This document shows, one piece after another, positions 10,033 to 20,568 of a stretch of DNA of 64,000 bases; within the stretch, counting starts at the first letter, position 1, and each line of letters begins with the position of its first letter. Origin of the DNA: Zasmidium citrigriseum. Taxonomy: Eukaryota > Ascomycota > Dothideomycetes > Mycosphaerellales > Mycosphaerellaceae. A model generated the notes under the pieces. The model was not told where the DNA came from, made no database searches, and saw only the letters and a program-made list of their open reading frames with translations. The translations under genes were made by a program, and so were the position numbers. Location: NCBI GenBank assembly GCA_002786025.1, contig NHNW01000035.1, positions 310,001-374,000 on the forward strand. The letters are read 5' to 3'.

Positions 10033-11479
10033 ATGGGCGTTTAGGAGTAGACGAGCAGCTGTCAAGCCCAGCTTTTCGCCAGTCTCTGTACATGATGGTT
10101 CGAGACAATATCTCTCAATGATGGAGCAAGCCGTAGAGGCACGTGGCACGAGGAGTTCAAGGAAGCGAGGATAGTGTTCGCCATGCTGCTGCGGCAGAAT
10201 AGGTGTCGGCAAACGTCTTTCCAGAATGTATGACACAAGTTGCCATAAGAGGAGTTGAAGGTTGCAGCAGGTATTCTGTGCGGAAACTGAAAAGAAGATG
10301 AGTGAGGAAGGCGTGGAATATCAATAGGGCCGGGCGTCAAATCATGACCGGGAGAGGGTGGAGGAATGCGACAGTGGAAGATGTGAATGTCGACGTGGGG
10401 TCGTCCGGGGTGAAGTTGAATGATATTAAAGTGGTAGCTTGCCCGAAGAATGGTCAAATTTGTTGGGCGAAGCAGTCACTGGTGAGTAGATTGAAATCGT
10501 GAATATCAAGGCGATGATCCTGACGAAATTAGACCTTCCAGATGACGCACGTCATGCATTGTGCAAACTCGAGATCATCACGGCGAAAGAATCGGAGAAC
10601 GAAGTGGATACATGAAGAGGAAGATGTCGAATAGCCGCTGCCACCAGAAACCACCCAAGTTCCACCGGCTCAACCCCGGCATCTCTCCAACCCAAACCAT
10701 TATATTCCCCAAACATTCCGTGGACCAATCGTTCAAAGCAGTCGCGCGCTGAGAACGATCAGAGAGAAAATATTCAGGTGATGAACAGCTTTCGAGCGCT
10801 CCTCTCCCATTCGGTGATGACCAGTCCACGGACGATCCTCTCCCACTACTCTTAATATTAGATCTCTTACCTCTCCGCCCAGAGGGGTTCTCTTTTTGCA
10901 CTTGTGTATCACCAACCTGGGGAAAATCGTTGGTTCGAGTCCCGGCCGTAACTTTTGGTTTTGTTTTGCGATTGAAGAGGAAAGGGTCTTCTTGGCGGTC
11001 ACATGCGGACGACAGGGATCTGCAGAGGTTTTGCCTTCTTTTTGACGACACTACATCGACTCCCGTCGCTTCTCCCTGGTGAGGCTGTTGATTATCAGCC
11101 CCTCGACGAATGCATTGTATCCGTCTTGCCAAGCTCTGCCAGCCTTGGAAGCGACAAGCATTCGCAGCCGCACGGCTGTTACTTCAACATCCGAACAAAT
11201 ACGAGAGCGTACCGATCCCAGCTCACTCGCGAAGTAGCGCGAAGAGTGCATGTGTTACGATTGCCTGTTAAGGCTGAATAAAGTCCCTAAGCATAGGGCA
11301 TGCACTCAATGAAGTCTTGGTATGCAGTTACCGTAAGCATAACCAAGCATGTCACACAAGTTGGAGGCTTGCCATGCAAGGAGGCTCCCTCCATTATGGT
11401 TACTATTCTCCCTTCTCTCGAAACAACCAAGACGACGGACCTCGAAACTACACCTCTCTCAAATCTCATCCTTATCAAA
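10033..11479. other. 1.4-kb intergenic region, no gene supported
   Basis: Both strands were read. Open stretches (for example 10578-11132 minus) show no recognisable protein or splice-supported extension. A B-box-like GGTTCGAGTCC at about 10933 resembles a tRNA T arm, but stem pairing and a 5' acceptor partner are missing. Confidence 0.5.
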
Positions 11480-12217
11480 ATGTCCACCAACCTCCTCTCC
11501 CTCCCCCGCGAACTCCGCGATCTCATCTACACCCACCTCTACCCACCCGCTCAGAACACCACCAACCTCTTTATCGTCGGCCACGCAACCCGCTACCACC
11601 TCTCCACTTTCACAATCAACAACAAGACCGGCAAGGACCGCGAAACCTGGACTCAAACCCTCCAAGACACGACCGCTCTCTTGCGGACCTGCGAACAAAT
11701 CCGTCACGAAGCCCTGCCGTTCTTCGAAGACTCGATTAGATATGATGTCGTTGTTGAAGGGCAGTCTCCTGGATTCATCGGCTTCAGGCTCTCTGAGCGA
11801 GAGTTTGAAAGACTGGTGGGGAGGATGAGAAGGATCACCCTAACGCTCAAGATGAAGTACATCCCCTGTGGACCCATGTCATCAAGTCCAAATCTCTCAG
11901 ATGTAGAGCAAGTTCTTTCGCCGCTGAGGAGGAATACCGCCGTCCTTTTACGAATGCTGAAGGAGAATGAAAAGTTCAAAGTCGAGAGCATCAGGCTTGA
12001 GTTTGAGGCTCGGTTGCTTGAGGGGTTTGGTAATGTCGATTCGGCGATCGATGTGCTGGAGGGGCTGGGGGAGCAGCCTGGGGTGAAGGTTTATAATGCG
12101 TTGCAGCCGAGAGGAGCTATTACGGAGGTGTGTATGAGGAGGTTGGTTGAGAGATTGGGAGGTGTGGATTGTACAGAGCCGGAGGTCGATGGTTGTGCGC
12201 ATGTTGTCGATAAGTAG
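11480..12217 (+). CDS. F-box-like/2EXR-type domain protein
   Basis: Single exon, 245 residues. The frame is open upstream, but the ATG at 11480 has the best context (CAAAATGTCC) and directly precedes the domain. The protein opens with NLLSLPRELRDLIYTHLY, the short helical motif of fungal F-box-like/2EXR proteins, followed by LLRTCEQIRHEALPFFEDSIRYD, the usual second motif (conserved R..EALPxFY-like run). Proteins of this sort are greatly expanded in Dothideomycetes; some act as substrate adaptors of SCF ubiquitin ligases, but most are uncharacterised. Codon thirds change from C-rich in the first 80 codons to G-rich in the last 80. It lies tail-to-tail, with only 65 bases, against the esterase gene. 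Confidence 0.75.
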   Translation: MSTNLLSLPRELRDLIYTHLYPPAQNTTNLFIVGHATRYHLSTFTINNKTGKDRETWTQTLQDTTALLRTCEQIRHEALPFFEDSIRYDVVVEGQSPGFIGFRLSEREFERLVGRMRRITLTLKMKYIPCGPMSSSPNLSDVEQVLSPLRRNTAVLLRMLKENEKFKVESIRLEFEARLLEGFGNVDSAIDVLEGLGEQPGVKVYNALQPRGAITEVCMRRLVERLGGVDCTEPEVDGCAHVVDK

Positions 12218-12282
12218 ATGGGAAGAGCAACGCCGAGCCAGAACGCAAGCACACGGCATCTGTTTAATCACGGTCGAATGGA

Positions 12283-13383
12283 TTATAAAGTCCTCCATCC
12301 GCACCGCCCCCCTCGAACGCTCTCCACAACCTCAACCTCCGGAAACACATCTCCCAACCCTCCACCCAACACATCCCCCTTCCCACCCACCGAACCCCTA
12401 AAAAACTCTCTCACAACCCTCACCACAACCCCCACCGCCCTCCTCCCCTCAACCCTCCCTAGCAACTCCCTCACCCTTCCCTCCTTCTCCACCCCCAACC
12501 TCTCCACCAAAAGCGGCAAATCCGTAAAACTCCCATGCCTAAACCCCTGCACCTCAACATCAACTTTCCTCCCTCTCAAACGCGACCACATCCTGCCCCA
12601 ACTCTCATCCGTCGTGAAAGTCTTATTCTCACGTCCCATGAGAAGGAAGGGACAGTCTATACCGGGTTCGATGTAGGGATCGAAGAAATCCCCGTCGAGG
12701 TTGATGCCGCTCACGATGCGAGGGTCGTGTGTCATTGCTGCGGCGGCGGTGGCGCCGCCGAGGGAGTGGCCGAGGATTAGGATTGGTTGCCGTCGGGAGG
12801 AGAGTTGGTCGATGATGAAAGATATGTCGTCTTTTCGGGTTGTGAGGGTTTTGACGATCTCATCGGAGGAGGAGATGTTCGCTCCTCGAATGACGGAGCC
12901 GTCTGGATACTCCACAATGACTGCATCATAGGGATGGTCGACAGTAACGACGACGAAGCCGTGGCTGGAGAGGGACGTCGCCATGGCGCTGTATAGTAGA
13001 CGAGAATTGCCCAAGCCGGGAGAAAAGAGGACAAGCGGGTAAAACTCGGGAAACTTTGGCTTCTTCTCTGCCTGGCAGAACTCGTTCCGCAATGTTGCGA
13101 ACGTTCCGTTGGGGACTCCGAACGCAGCATACATTTCGTCGTAGACCATCGCAGTCTCCGGAGGCATGTACGGGGTTGTGTGAGGGTGGCAGGGCTCGTG
13201 TGGGGCGAGGGGTTCGAATACGGAGAGTAGAAGCCGGCGAGGCTGTTCCGTTGGCGCGAAGGGATCTGTGCGGTTGTGATCGACCAGCTCTAGATTTGAG
13301 GAGGCGACGTTGAAGTGACCTTTTGGTGGTGATACCGTGACGGCCGCGACAAGTGCTGGTAGGAAGAGCAGACAGCCAAGCAT
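12283..13383 (-). CDS. secreted PAF-acetylhydrolase-like alpha/beta hydrolase
   Basis: Single exon, 366 residues from the ATG at 13383. It begins with a signal peptide, MLGCLLFLPALVAAVTV. The body is an alpha/beta hydrolase of the platelet-activating-factor acetylhydrolase isoform II type: an oxyanion-region LVLFSPGLGNSRLLYS, the nucleophile elbow GHSLGGATAA, a following strand ending in GINLDGDFFDP with the acidic residue, and FRHGSFTDLP supplying the histidine. This family hydrolyses short-chain or oxidised phospholipid sn-2 esters; fungal members are often extracellular lipases/esterases of unknown natural substrate. The last ~60 residues are Gly/Val/Arg-rich and unlike the family, coded by strongly G-rich codons; the frame is clean but that tail deserves caution. 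It is divergent from the Zn2Cys6 gene. Confidence 0.88.
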   Translation of the reverse strand: MLGCLLFLPALVAAVTVSPPKGHFNVASSNLELVDHNRTDPFAPTEQPRRLLLSVFEPLAPHEPCHPHTTPYMPPETAMVYDEMYAAFGVPNGTFATLRNEFCQAEKKPKFPEFYPLVLFSPGLGNSRLLYSAMATSLSSHGFVVVTVDHPYDAVIVEYPDGSVIRGANISSSDEIVKTLTTRKDDISFIIDQLSSRRQPILILGHSLGGATAAAAMTHDPRIVSGINLDGDFFDPYIEPGIDCPFLLMGRENKTFTTDESWGRMWSRLRGRKVDVEVQGFRHGSFTDLPLLVERLGVEKEGRVRELLGRVEGRRAVGVVVRVVREFFRGSVGGKGDVLGGGLGDVFPEVEVVESVRGGRCGWRTL

Positions 13384-13676
13384 GATGCTCACGTTGAGGT
13401 CTGTTGAGTTGTGGCTGGATTCTCGACGACGGCAAAGACCAGATACTTATACGCCGAGTTCGTCGAGATGCGACTGCCCGTCCAGTGGCCGTATTCGTCA
13501 CCCTCTGCGAATTCCAATGCCCGGCGATACCACATGGCACTGACCCCCTAGCCTCGCGAGGTTACTTCCAAATCGGGTTTGGCACATGACGAACGTCCCA
13601 ACTCCGCGCGAGGATTTGATAAGTCAGGCAACAGCCGCACGAACATTGCCTTTCAAGGTCCAGCTCCAAATCAATC

Positions 13677-15187
13677 ATGCCACTGGGACCTCGTGACGCC
13701 CGCAAGAAGCGGAAAAGGTGCCTGCCATGTTCCACGAGCCATCTAAAGGTCAGGTCGTCTGCTTCTCGAGAATCCCCTCCCGACTGACGCTGTCGACAGT
13801 GCGATGGCTTCTCGCCTTGTTGCTTCTGCACGAAACGAGGATGGCCGTGCATCTTTCCAAAGCCCGAGGCAAAGCCGATAGACCTGCGCCACGTCCAGCA
13901 TTTCCAGCCAGGCGAAAGTCGTCTTATTCAGCGGCCTCATGCATCGCTAGTCGATGAAGACGATCGCCACGTATCCATATTCTTCAACATCTTGGTCCCC
14001 AAGAACAAATTCGCCGGCGGACAGTCCACATGGCAATGCCTCTTGCAGCGCAACTTCAACACATCCGTCTCTTTATCACGAACCATCATCGCTCTGGGAA
14101 CTTTACAGAGCGCAAAGATTAGCGTATCGAGTAAGCAGCATCTTGCAAGGCATGCGTTCCAAGCGTACGCAGTGTCGGCAGAAGCTCTTCGTCGAAGTCT
14201 CGTCTCGGTGAATGCGGAACAAGCTCCTTCTCTTCTGTCCACGTCTTTCCTCTTAGGGCTGTTCGAAGTAGGTATGCCTCGCGGACCTGTGGACAAACGA
14301 GCGCTGACTGACAACCAGCTCACTTGCGACGCCACCGGAGAGGGCTGGGTCACGCATAGCGTCTATGGCATCTCCAGACTCCTCGAATCACTGGGTCCGG
14401 CGGCTTGTCACTCTGTGGATTTGAGGGGCTTCTTTGTCGAAATCAGAGTCTTCGAAGTTTGTCGTGCCGTGCTGTTCAATGCGAAGACGGCTTTCTCTAC
14501 TCCGGCTTGGCTGGACTTCAACGAGCGGCTTCTTGTCGAGAGCCTGGGTTGCAACTTGCAGGATGCCGTGCTGAATCTCATGATTTGTTGCTCAGACCTC
14601 TGCTCCAGGTACGTCTGTCGAGAGTCCATGGAAGTTTGACGTTGACTCGGGAACACCACAGAACACTTAGCTTTGCGCATTCGAAGCCATCTGATCTGCT
14701 CTCCGAGCAACACATACTAGAGCTACAAAGCTTCGCCAACGAAGGCTCTCGATTACGCGTTGCACTCCAAAGCCTGGAATATTCGCTCTCACCCTGCGAG
14801 ATATTGATGCCAATCGACGAAGGCAGAATCATCGCCCTGGTGTACTTCCATGCCATCTCGATTTATCTCTCCGGAATATACGATTACGACGCCATCTGGA
14901 AGACTGTCGACGTTGTGACTCCAATCCTATCGCAGGAACTCATTCGTCACCATGTCGAATCAATTCTGCTCATCGTGGAGTATGCGTTGGAGAGAGCTTC
15001 ACTCTGCGGGCTGCTGTTCCTCGTACCATTACGGATAGCAGGGGCGAGATGCTGGCGGAAGGATCAAGAGGATATCATTCATGGGCTGCTGGCTCGTGTC
15101 GGACTGTCTTTCGCCGTGGCTGATACGATGGCCCGAGACCTGGATGAGTTATGGATCCGAAAGCGAAGTTGGCCTGCTGGTCGCTGA
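13677..15187 (+). CDS. Zn(II)2Cys6 fungal transcription factor
   Basis: Four exons, 13677-13748, 13800-14267, 14319-14608 and 14662-15187, give 451 residues. The binuclear zinc cluster is split by intron 1 and reads C15-x2-C18-x6-C25-x5-C31-x2-C34-x6-C41 once spliced, a perfect Gal4-type pattern preceded by the basic run RKKRKR. The rest resembles the fungal-specific regulatory region: LLGLFE|LTCDATGEGW and repeated hydrophobic helices. Intron 2 (51 nt) is in frame and could be retained, adding 17 residues; I splice it because of its GTAGGT donor, GCTGACTGAC branch and CAG end. The regulon is unknown; the neighbouring, divergently transcribed secreted esterase (13383) is the nearest candidate target. 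Confidence 0.88.
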
Positions 15188-15343
15188 GCACAGCTTAGAC
15201 TGATAATAGGCCATCGTCGCTCCGGGGGTATGAACCAAGATACAGCAATGGACTCGATTTTGTAAAGCTTCCTTCGAAGGACCCGCCCTTAACGCCTCGC
15301 TCGTGTGGTATCAATATCAATCACTCGCTTCATTTTCAGCCCT

Positions 15344-16063
15344 TCACTCTTGCATGGTATCCCCACCACCTCCCTCCCCAAAAACATCCTCCATCCGACC
15401 CGCGCCTTCCTCGTCCTCATCACCCTCCATGCCATCCATCCCACCCATCTTCTCATCCTCCTTCTGCGAAGACACCGGCCTCGCACCGTCCTCCACCAAT
15501 GGAATATCCTCGTCACTCTCCCACTCGTCCTTCATTCCCCATCCCACACCGGTCAAGCAATACTTCTCCGGCGGCAGCTGCACCCCATACCCCCTCTCCA
15601 CCGTCGGCAGTGCAATCCGGTTCCGCTCCGTCGCCTGCTCCATCATGAACTCCTTCGCCAGCGCACCCTGAAATGCGAATTGATGACGACTCGAAATCGC
15701 CTGTCGCAGCGCCGTCACGGTGATCGTGTTGTCGTCGTTTGCGCCGCCTCCGCCGCGTTTCGTCCCTCGATCGCCTTGTGCTGAGTAGCCTTCTGAGCTG
15801 AGGCGTAGGCTGTCGGAGAGGACGCCGCTGGTGTAGCGGTAGGCGAAGTCGAGGAGTTGGAGCGGGACGCGTTCTTGGTAGCTGTGGATGCCGAGGGAGG
15901 AGAGCACGACGTGGATTAGGCGGGCATCGCGCGGTCGTTTGGATGTGCCGTCGTCTTGGGTGGATGTGAGGGGGACGTCGGGGTCGGGTTTGGCTGAAGT
16001 GTCTGGTTTCGCGGCGGTTGGGTCTGATGGGGGTGGTGTTGCTGGGTGGCCGTTGGTGGCCAT
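15344..16063 (-). CDS. TAF9: TFIID/SAGA subunit TAF9
   Basis: Single exon, 239 residues, started at the ATG at 16063 before MATNGHPATPPP; the frame is open upstream but reads like untranslated leader. After a Pro/Asp-rich N-terminus, residues ~44-150 form the TAF9 histone fold: PRDARLIHVVLSSLGIHSYQ, then the alpha-2 helix LDFAYRYTSGVLSDSLRLS, an insertion rich in glycine, then NTITVTALRQAISSRHQF. A conserved block EQATERNRIALPTVERGYGV, LPPEKYCLTGVGW follows. TAF9 pairs with TAF6 in TFIID and SAGA in the nucleus. The C-terminus is acidic (DEDEEGAGRMEDVF). It shares a 455-bp divergent promoter region with the SDR gene. Confidence 0.93.
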   Translation of the reverse strand: MATNGHPATPPPSDPTAAKPDTSAKPDPDVPLTSTQDDGTSKRPRDARLIHVVLSSLGIHSYQERVPLQLLDFAYRYTSGVLSDSLRLSSEGYSAQGDRGTKRGGGGANDDNTITVTALRQAISSRHQFAFQGALAKEFMMEQATERNRIALPTVERGYGVQLPPEKYCLTGVGWGMKDEWESDEDIPLVEDGARPVSSQKEDEKMGGMDGMEGDEDEEGAGRMEDVFGEGGGGDTMQE

Positions 16064-16518
16064 GGTGGTGGGTGATGGAGGTTCTGTGGTCGCGAATGGA
16101 TTGCTCGTGCGGTCAAGCTGTTTTGAAGGACGTTGGTGATTTGTGTGACGGCTGGTTGTTGAGGTCAAGTTATTTGGGTACAATCTGAAGTCGAAGTCAC
16201 TTGAAGCACGCGCCAGTCGCGCGGGAGCCTTCCGCTGTGGCTGGTGAGCGGGGATCTTCACATGAAAGCGACATCTCTTCTACTCTCACATGAGCTGAGC
16301 ATCTAAAACGTCGTTCCATTGCTGGAGTCTTCTCTTGCAGGGCGAGAAGCTGACGCGAAGATTGAACGATACTGCCAGGGCCACGAAAACGAGAACCAGG
16401 ATCGACAATCCCCAACCCGGAACGAGGCATTCAAGTACCTCGGCGATTCGACATTCGATATCTACTTTAACTCTTTCGTCCTTCTGTCTTCCCTCCCCAT
16501 CCCATCACACACCCCAAA
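16064..16518. promoter_or_regulatory. divergent promoter region TAF9/SDR
   Basis: 455 bases between two outward-facing starts. The stretch before the SDR ATG is pyrimidine-rich (CTTTCGTCCTTCTGTCTTCC, about 16470), as is common before fungal transcription starts. No further element recognised. Confidence 0.5.
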
Positions 16519-17363
16519 ATGCACATCAAAGACCGCACCTTCGTCGTAACCGGCGGCGCCTCCGGCCTCGGTCTCGCCACCGCCGAAGAACTCTACGCCA
16601 ACGGCGGCTACCTCGCCATCCTGGACATGAACCCAGCGAACGGAGAAAAAGTCGTCAAATCCATGGGCTCCCGCGCGAAATTCTTCGAAGTCGACGTCAC
16701 GGATTCCGAGTCTCTGGAAGCTGCTGTCAAGGGCGTGGTGGAATGGATCAAGTCGACGGGCAAGCCGATGGGTGGGATTATGCCGTTGGCGGGTGTGGGA
16801 TTGCCGGCGAAGTTGTTGGATAAGAACTTGAATCCGGTTGATATGGGGAAGTTGGATTTTGTTATAGATATTAACCTCCGTGGGGTGTAAGTATCTCCTG
16901 CGAAATGTCTGAGACATCTACTGACGCTCCGGGCTTGAACTTTAGGTTGAATACCATCAGGTTGTTGCTACCGCATATGGCGAGGAATGAGCCTACCAAG
17001 GATGGAGAGCGAGGCGTGATCGTTATGGTGTCTTCCTCGGCGGCTTTCGAGGGACAGGTCGGCCAGCTATCTTACGCAGCAACGAAAGGTGCCGTCAGGA
17101 GTATGACGCTGGTCCTGGCACGAGACCTGGCTCCCAATGGCATCCGAGCGATGTCCATCGCCCCAAGTTTGTTCGAGACCGCCATGAGCGCTTCACTGTC
17201 CGACAAGGTCCGCCAAACGCTCATCAAGACCACCGAGTTCCCCAAGCGACTTGGAAATGCGAAGGAATTCGCCGGATTGGCTCGACACTGCGTTGAGAAC
17301 ACATACCTCAACGGAGAGTGCATAAGGTTGGACGGAGGATCGAGGATGCCTTCGAAGATGTAG
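16519..17363 (+). CDS. short-chain dehydrogenase/reductase, 3-hydroxyacyl-CoA dehydrogenase type-2 (HSD10)-like
   Basis: Exons 16519-16886 and 16946-17363 give 261 residues. The intron has GTAAGT and TTTAG ends; read-through stops immediately. Classic SDR marks are present: cofactor motif TGGASGLG at residues 11-18, an acidic residue in LAILDMNP that selects NAD, the VMVSSSAAFEG strand with the catalytic serine, and SYAATKGAV giving Tyr and Lys. The C-terminus GECIRLDGGSRM is as in HSD17B10-like enzymes, which oxidise short 3-hydroxyacyl-CoA in mitochondria or peroxisomes. There is no obvious presequence, and the end (PSKM) is not a standard peroxisomal signal, so location is open. Exact substrate is not deducible. 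Confidence 0.9.
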
Positions 17364-17427
17364 GATTGTACAATTTGGTATCTCATGCGCTGTAATGATC
17401 ACCAAGCCATTCAACTTCTCTCGCCGC

Positions 17428-18204
17428 TCATCTCTTGCGCTGTCTTTGCTTGAACTTGACGCCCTTCTTGTTGACCCCGCCTATTGATCCGTTCATCTTC
17501 GCTTGCTGATGTTCGAGTTCGTCCAGAGCAGCCGTCAGCTTCTCTTCTTGATCTTTGAGGGCCTCGAGTTTTTTTCGCTTGACGTCCAGCGCATGCTGCT
17601 TCTTCCGCTTGGCTTCTCGTTCCTCCGGTGTCAAATCCTCATCCTCATCCTCCGAGACGTCCTCCATCTCATCATCCACCCCATCCAGTCCCGCCAAATC
17701 ATCCAAGCTCATATCGAAAATCCCCTCATCCTCCTCACCCTCCTCACCCAACGGCCGAATAACCTCCCCATCCTCCCCAAAAACCACCTTCCCACCCCCA
17801 ACCGCCCCAGGCAACATCGGCACACCCACACTCCCCTCAACAACTGCCCTCTCCACCCTCTCCCTCTCCCTCCTAACCCTCTGCAACACAGTCCTCAAAT
17901 ACCCCCCATCCTGCGTCTTCATCAACCTCACCACACTCTCCTCCAAACTCCTCCCCCCACCACTCCCCTCCGCCCTCGCACTCCTCTGCCCAGCACCCCT
18001 CATCATCCCAAAATAAAACTCATCCTCATTGCGCTCGCTCGCTTTCTGTTTCAAGGCGGAGATTTTCGCCTGTTTGGTTTTGTGGTCCGCGGCCCGCAGT
18101 TTGTAGTCTTTGCGTTTTTCCAGGAGGCCCCATTTTTGCCGTTCGGTGGGTTGCGCGCGTTCGCGGTGGTTGCGCCGCTGGACGGCGTTGCGCATTGAGG
18201 ACAT
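17428..18204 (-). CDS. UTP11: U3 snoRNP component UTP11
   Basis: Single exon, 258 residues. The N-terminus MSSMRNAVQRRNHRERAQP followed by RKDYKLRAADHK and NEDEFYFGMM is diagnostic of Utp11, a nucleolar protein of the small-subunit processome needed for 18S rRNA maturation. A middle part carries RTVLQRVRRERERVERA, then an acidic stretch (VSEDEDEDLTPEEREAKRKK) and a basic C-terminus, KGVKFKQRQRKR, matching the family's ending. The part between residues ~75 and 160 is coded by extremely G/R-rich codons and shows a Gly-rich insert. It is followed on the plus side by the SDR 3' end in a tail-to-tail arrangement of 64 bases. Confidence 0.94.
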   Translation of the reverse strand: MSSMRNAVQRRNHRERAQPTERQKWGLLEKRKDYKLRAADHKTKQAKISALKQKASERNEDEFYFGMMRGAGQRSARAEGSGGGRSLEESVVRLMKTQDGGYLRTVLQRVRRERERVERAVVEGSVGVPMLPGAVGGGKVVFGEDGEVIRPLGEEGEEDEGIFDMSLDDLAGLDGVDDEMEDVSEDEDEDLTPEEREAKRKKQHALDVKRKKLEALKDQEEKLTAALDELEHQQAKMNGSIGGVNKKGVKFKQRQRKR

Positions 18205-18760
18205 GGCTGCGGTGTTGGGGGTGGTGTTGGGGGTTTGTGGGAGGAAGTTTGGAGCTGGTGGAATTTTGAGGTTCGAGGCGGAGGTAGCGCGGATTTAAGT
18301 GATGCAAGTGTGCCTCAGGCATGTGACTCCAGAGAGCGACGATATGGGACTATCAGAACAAGATGAAGATATAATACTACTTCCTGAGATTCTTGAAAAG
18401 ACTCTGAATCATCTTACTTCTCGCTATAGCGTTTTCATGGAGTCGAGGTTTCCCAGCCACCGCCAGCACTCGTCTTTTTCCTTCTGTACTGGGCCAGTCG
18501 AAGAGGGCTCAACCAGGACTCGACCCATCCTGGGCCTGTTGGACTTTGCAGATCTTGTTTGATGATGTCTGCGAGATGTTCTTCGACCCTTAGCCGTCCG
18601 GCAATGCACTTTTGTGAGGCCATAGAACAAGCCTTCACGCCGCTGAAAAGGATTGGTCCAGAGCCAGACTTGGCTACGATACCCTCTTCAAAATCCACTG
18701 AAAGTGAGGAAGCACTCCAGATCCATCTTTCTCTCTCGTCATGGCACCTGAACATTCCCT
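18205..18760. other. intergenic, UTP11 upstream region
   Basis: 556 bases between the UTP11 start and the CSL4 stop, both minus. No coding frame or repeat is supported. Confidence 0.5.
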
Positions 18761-19345
18761 TCAAACCGGCTTCGCCACCTTCCTCGCCTCCCTGCTCCCC
18801 GTACTCTCATCCAAAAACTCCCTCCAACTAACCGGAACCATCTGATTCCCCCACTCACTAACCGCCATCACAACCCCCAACTCATTCCTCGCCGTACTCA
18901 AATAATAACTCCTCTCATCCCCCAAACTAATCACAACCGCCCGCACCACATCCCCCACCCGGAAGCTCTCCGCCACCTTCACCTTGTCGATCTCCGTCGC
19001 CCGGATGTCCTGCTGTCGGATTATGGCGGGAAAGGGGTCGTGGCAGACGTGTTGGCCTGTGGATCCGAGGGCGAGGATGGAGATGTTGGCTTGCCGGGGG
19101 TTGGTGCGGGTTACTTTTCCGAGGATTGTGGTGCCGACTTCGGGGAGGAGGTTTCCTGTTGTGCGGGTGATGGATTTCGTGGGGAGTTTGGAGGGTTTGC
19201 TTGTGGTGGACGGGTTTGATGTGAGGATGGGTCCGGCAATGCTTGCGCAGAGTTGGTCGTTGTGGATGTGGGTTCCTGCGCCGAGTTCGTTCGAGCTTGA
19301 CGGGCCGAGTGTCTGACCTGGAAGCGCCAGTGGTGATTGAGACAT
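18761..19345 (-). CDS. CSL4: exosome cap subunit CSL4 (EXOSC1)
   Basis: Single exon, 194 residues from the ATG at 19345 (MSQSPLALPGQTLGP); the frame is open further up but the family begins here. The N-terminal domain shows the family's ALPGQTLGP...GAGTH and VGTTILGKVTRTNPRQANISIL, which starts the S1 RNA-binding domain; the S1 core continues with GQDIRATE-like RQQDIRATEIDKVKV and FRVGDVVRAVVISLGDERSYYLSTARNELGVV, the signature of Csl4. The protein caps the RNA exosome with Rrp4 and Rrp40 and acts in 3'-5' RNA decay and rRNA processing. The expected C-terminal zinc ribbon cysteines are not seen; the tail is short. It neighbours UTP11, also an RNA-processing gene. Confidence 0.88.
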   Translation of the reverse strand: MSQSPLALPGQTLGPSSSNELGAGTHIHNDQLCASIAGPILTSNPSTTSKPSKLPTKSITRTTGNLLPEVGTTILGKVTRTNPRQANISILALGSTGQHVCHDPFPAIIRQQDIRATEIDKVKVAESFRVGDVVRAVVISLGDERSYYLSTARNELGVVMAVSEWGNQMVPVSWREFLDESTGSREARKVAKPV

Positions 19346-19750
19346 TTTGTAGGTATGATTTGGTCGAAGTGGATGGAATGGAAGTTGAAGATGAAAGGCA
19401 GAAGTTCGAAGTTGAAGTCCAAAACGCACGGACCAAGCCTGGCTTGAAGTACTGGCTTCATTAGACGGGGATTCATCGATGTCCTTTTTGTTCTTTACTG
19501 CTACGAACACTGGGATCGAACTTCTTCACAATCAAGACCTAGCGGTATGTTTGAAGTTGGAAATGGATCTGGTAAAATGGACTCGCATTATGCTGCCTGC
19601 CTGTCACGCACAAAGCGTTCTGTACAATCTTGCCGACCCTAAGTGACTTGGTATTCTGCTTCTGTCTGCCCCATGCAAGACTTGCTCCGAACGCCCGGAT
19701 ATGCATGCTAAGTTCAAAAAGATATATGATCCAGGTATGAGACTCCCAAC
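19346..19750. other. intergenic, CSL4 upstream region
   Basis: 405 bases between the CSL4 start and the YPT7 stop, both minus. Nothing coding is supported. Confidence 0.5.
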
Positions 19751-20568
19751 TCAGCACGAGCAACCCTGTTCGTTCTCTCCAATGTTGATCGGGATCGTCT
19801 CCGGGAAGTCGGGGTTGAAGTCTTGCGATTCCTCCTGCGCAAGAGCATTTCGTGCAATGACTGTCACAAAATCAGCATGTTCCTACGAGGAGCGACGAAG
19901 TTCTGCCCGCAGAGAAACCTCCCAGCTGCCAGCCAGAAATGTGTGTTGACTCACCTTCAAACGCCTGCTCCACATTGACGGCCTCCTTGGCGCTGGTCTC
20001 AAAGTATGGTATACCGCCCTTTGCCTGACAGAAAGCCATTGCTCGTTTCGAGCTAATCATTCTCTTACTCTCTTCAACATCCACCTTGTTTCCCAGCACA
20101 ACGAACGGGAAGCTGTCAGGATCCATGGGACTAGCTTGGATCAAGAACTCGTCCCGCCATGAGTCGAGGGTATCGAAGGATTTGGAGTTGTTGACATCGT
20201 ATACAAGTACGCAGCAGTCCGCGCCTCTGTAGAAAGCCACGCCCAGTGATTGGAATCGCTCTTGGCCTGCGGTGTCCCAGAGTTGCATGGTTACTAGCCG
20301 GTCGTCGACCAGGACTTCTTTGGTCAGGAAATCGGCGCCGATGGTTGCTTTGTAGGATGCGCTGAACTTCTTGTTGACCTGGAGCGCATATGTTAGGACT
20401 GCCAAAAGCAAAGAGTATGATGGCGACATACATATTGGTTCATCAAGCTCGTCTTGCCGACACCGCTGTCGCCGAGGATAATGACCTGCTGTGGTCAGTA
20501 TGTGGTATCAGGTCGCATGATCTAGTGCTTCTCCGTACCTTGAGGAGGACCTTCTTTCGGGACGACAT
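19751..20568 (-). CDS. YPT7: Rab7-type small GTPase Ypt7
   Basis: Four exons, 20568-20539, 20485-20432, 20378-19955 and 19860-19751, give 205 residues, the usual Rab7 length. The product starts [10 protein letters not shown] and has the P-loop GDSGVGKT at residues 15-22, effector region [12 protein letters not shown], switch [15 protein letters not shown], guanine-specificity motif GNKVD and ETSAK. The Rab7-typical [19 protein letters not shown] block is present. The C-terminus ends CSC, a double geranylgeranylation site for membrane anchoring. Ypt7 drives homotypic vacuole fusion and late endosome and autophagosome fusion through the HOPS complex. All three introns have GT..AG ends, and the last is 94 nt. 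Confidence 0.97.

Noticed and set aside
10925..10950. tRNA-like B box GGTTCGAGTCC
   Set aside because: T-stem pairs poorly (mismatches at two of five positions), and no acceptor, D arm or A box is found upstream.
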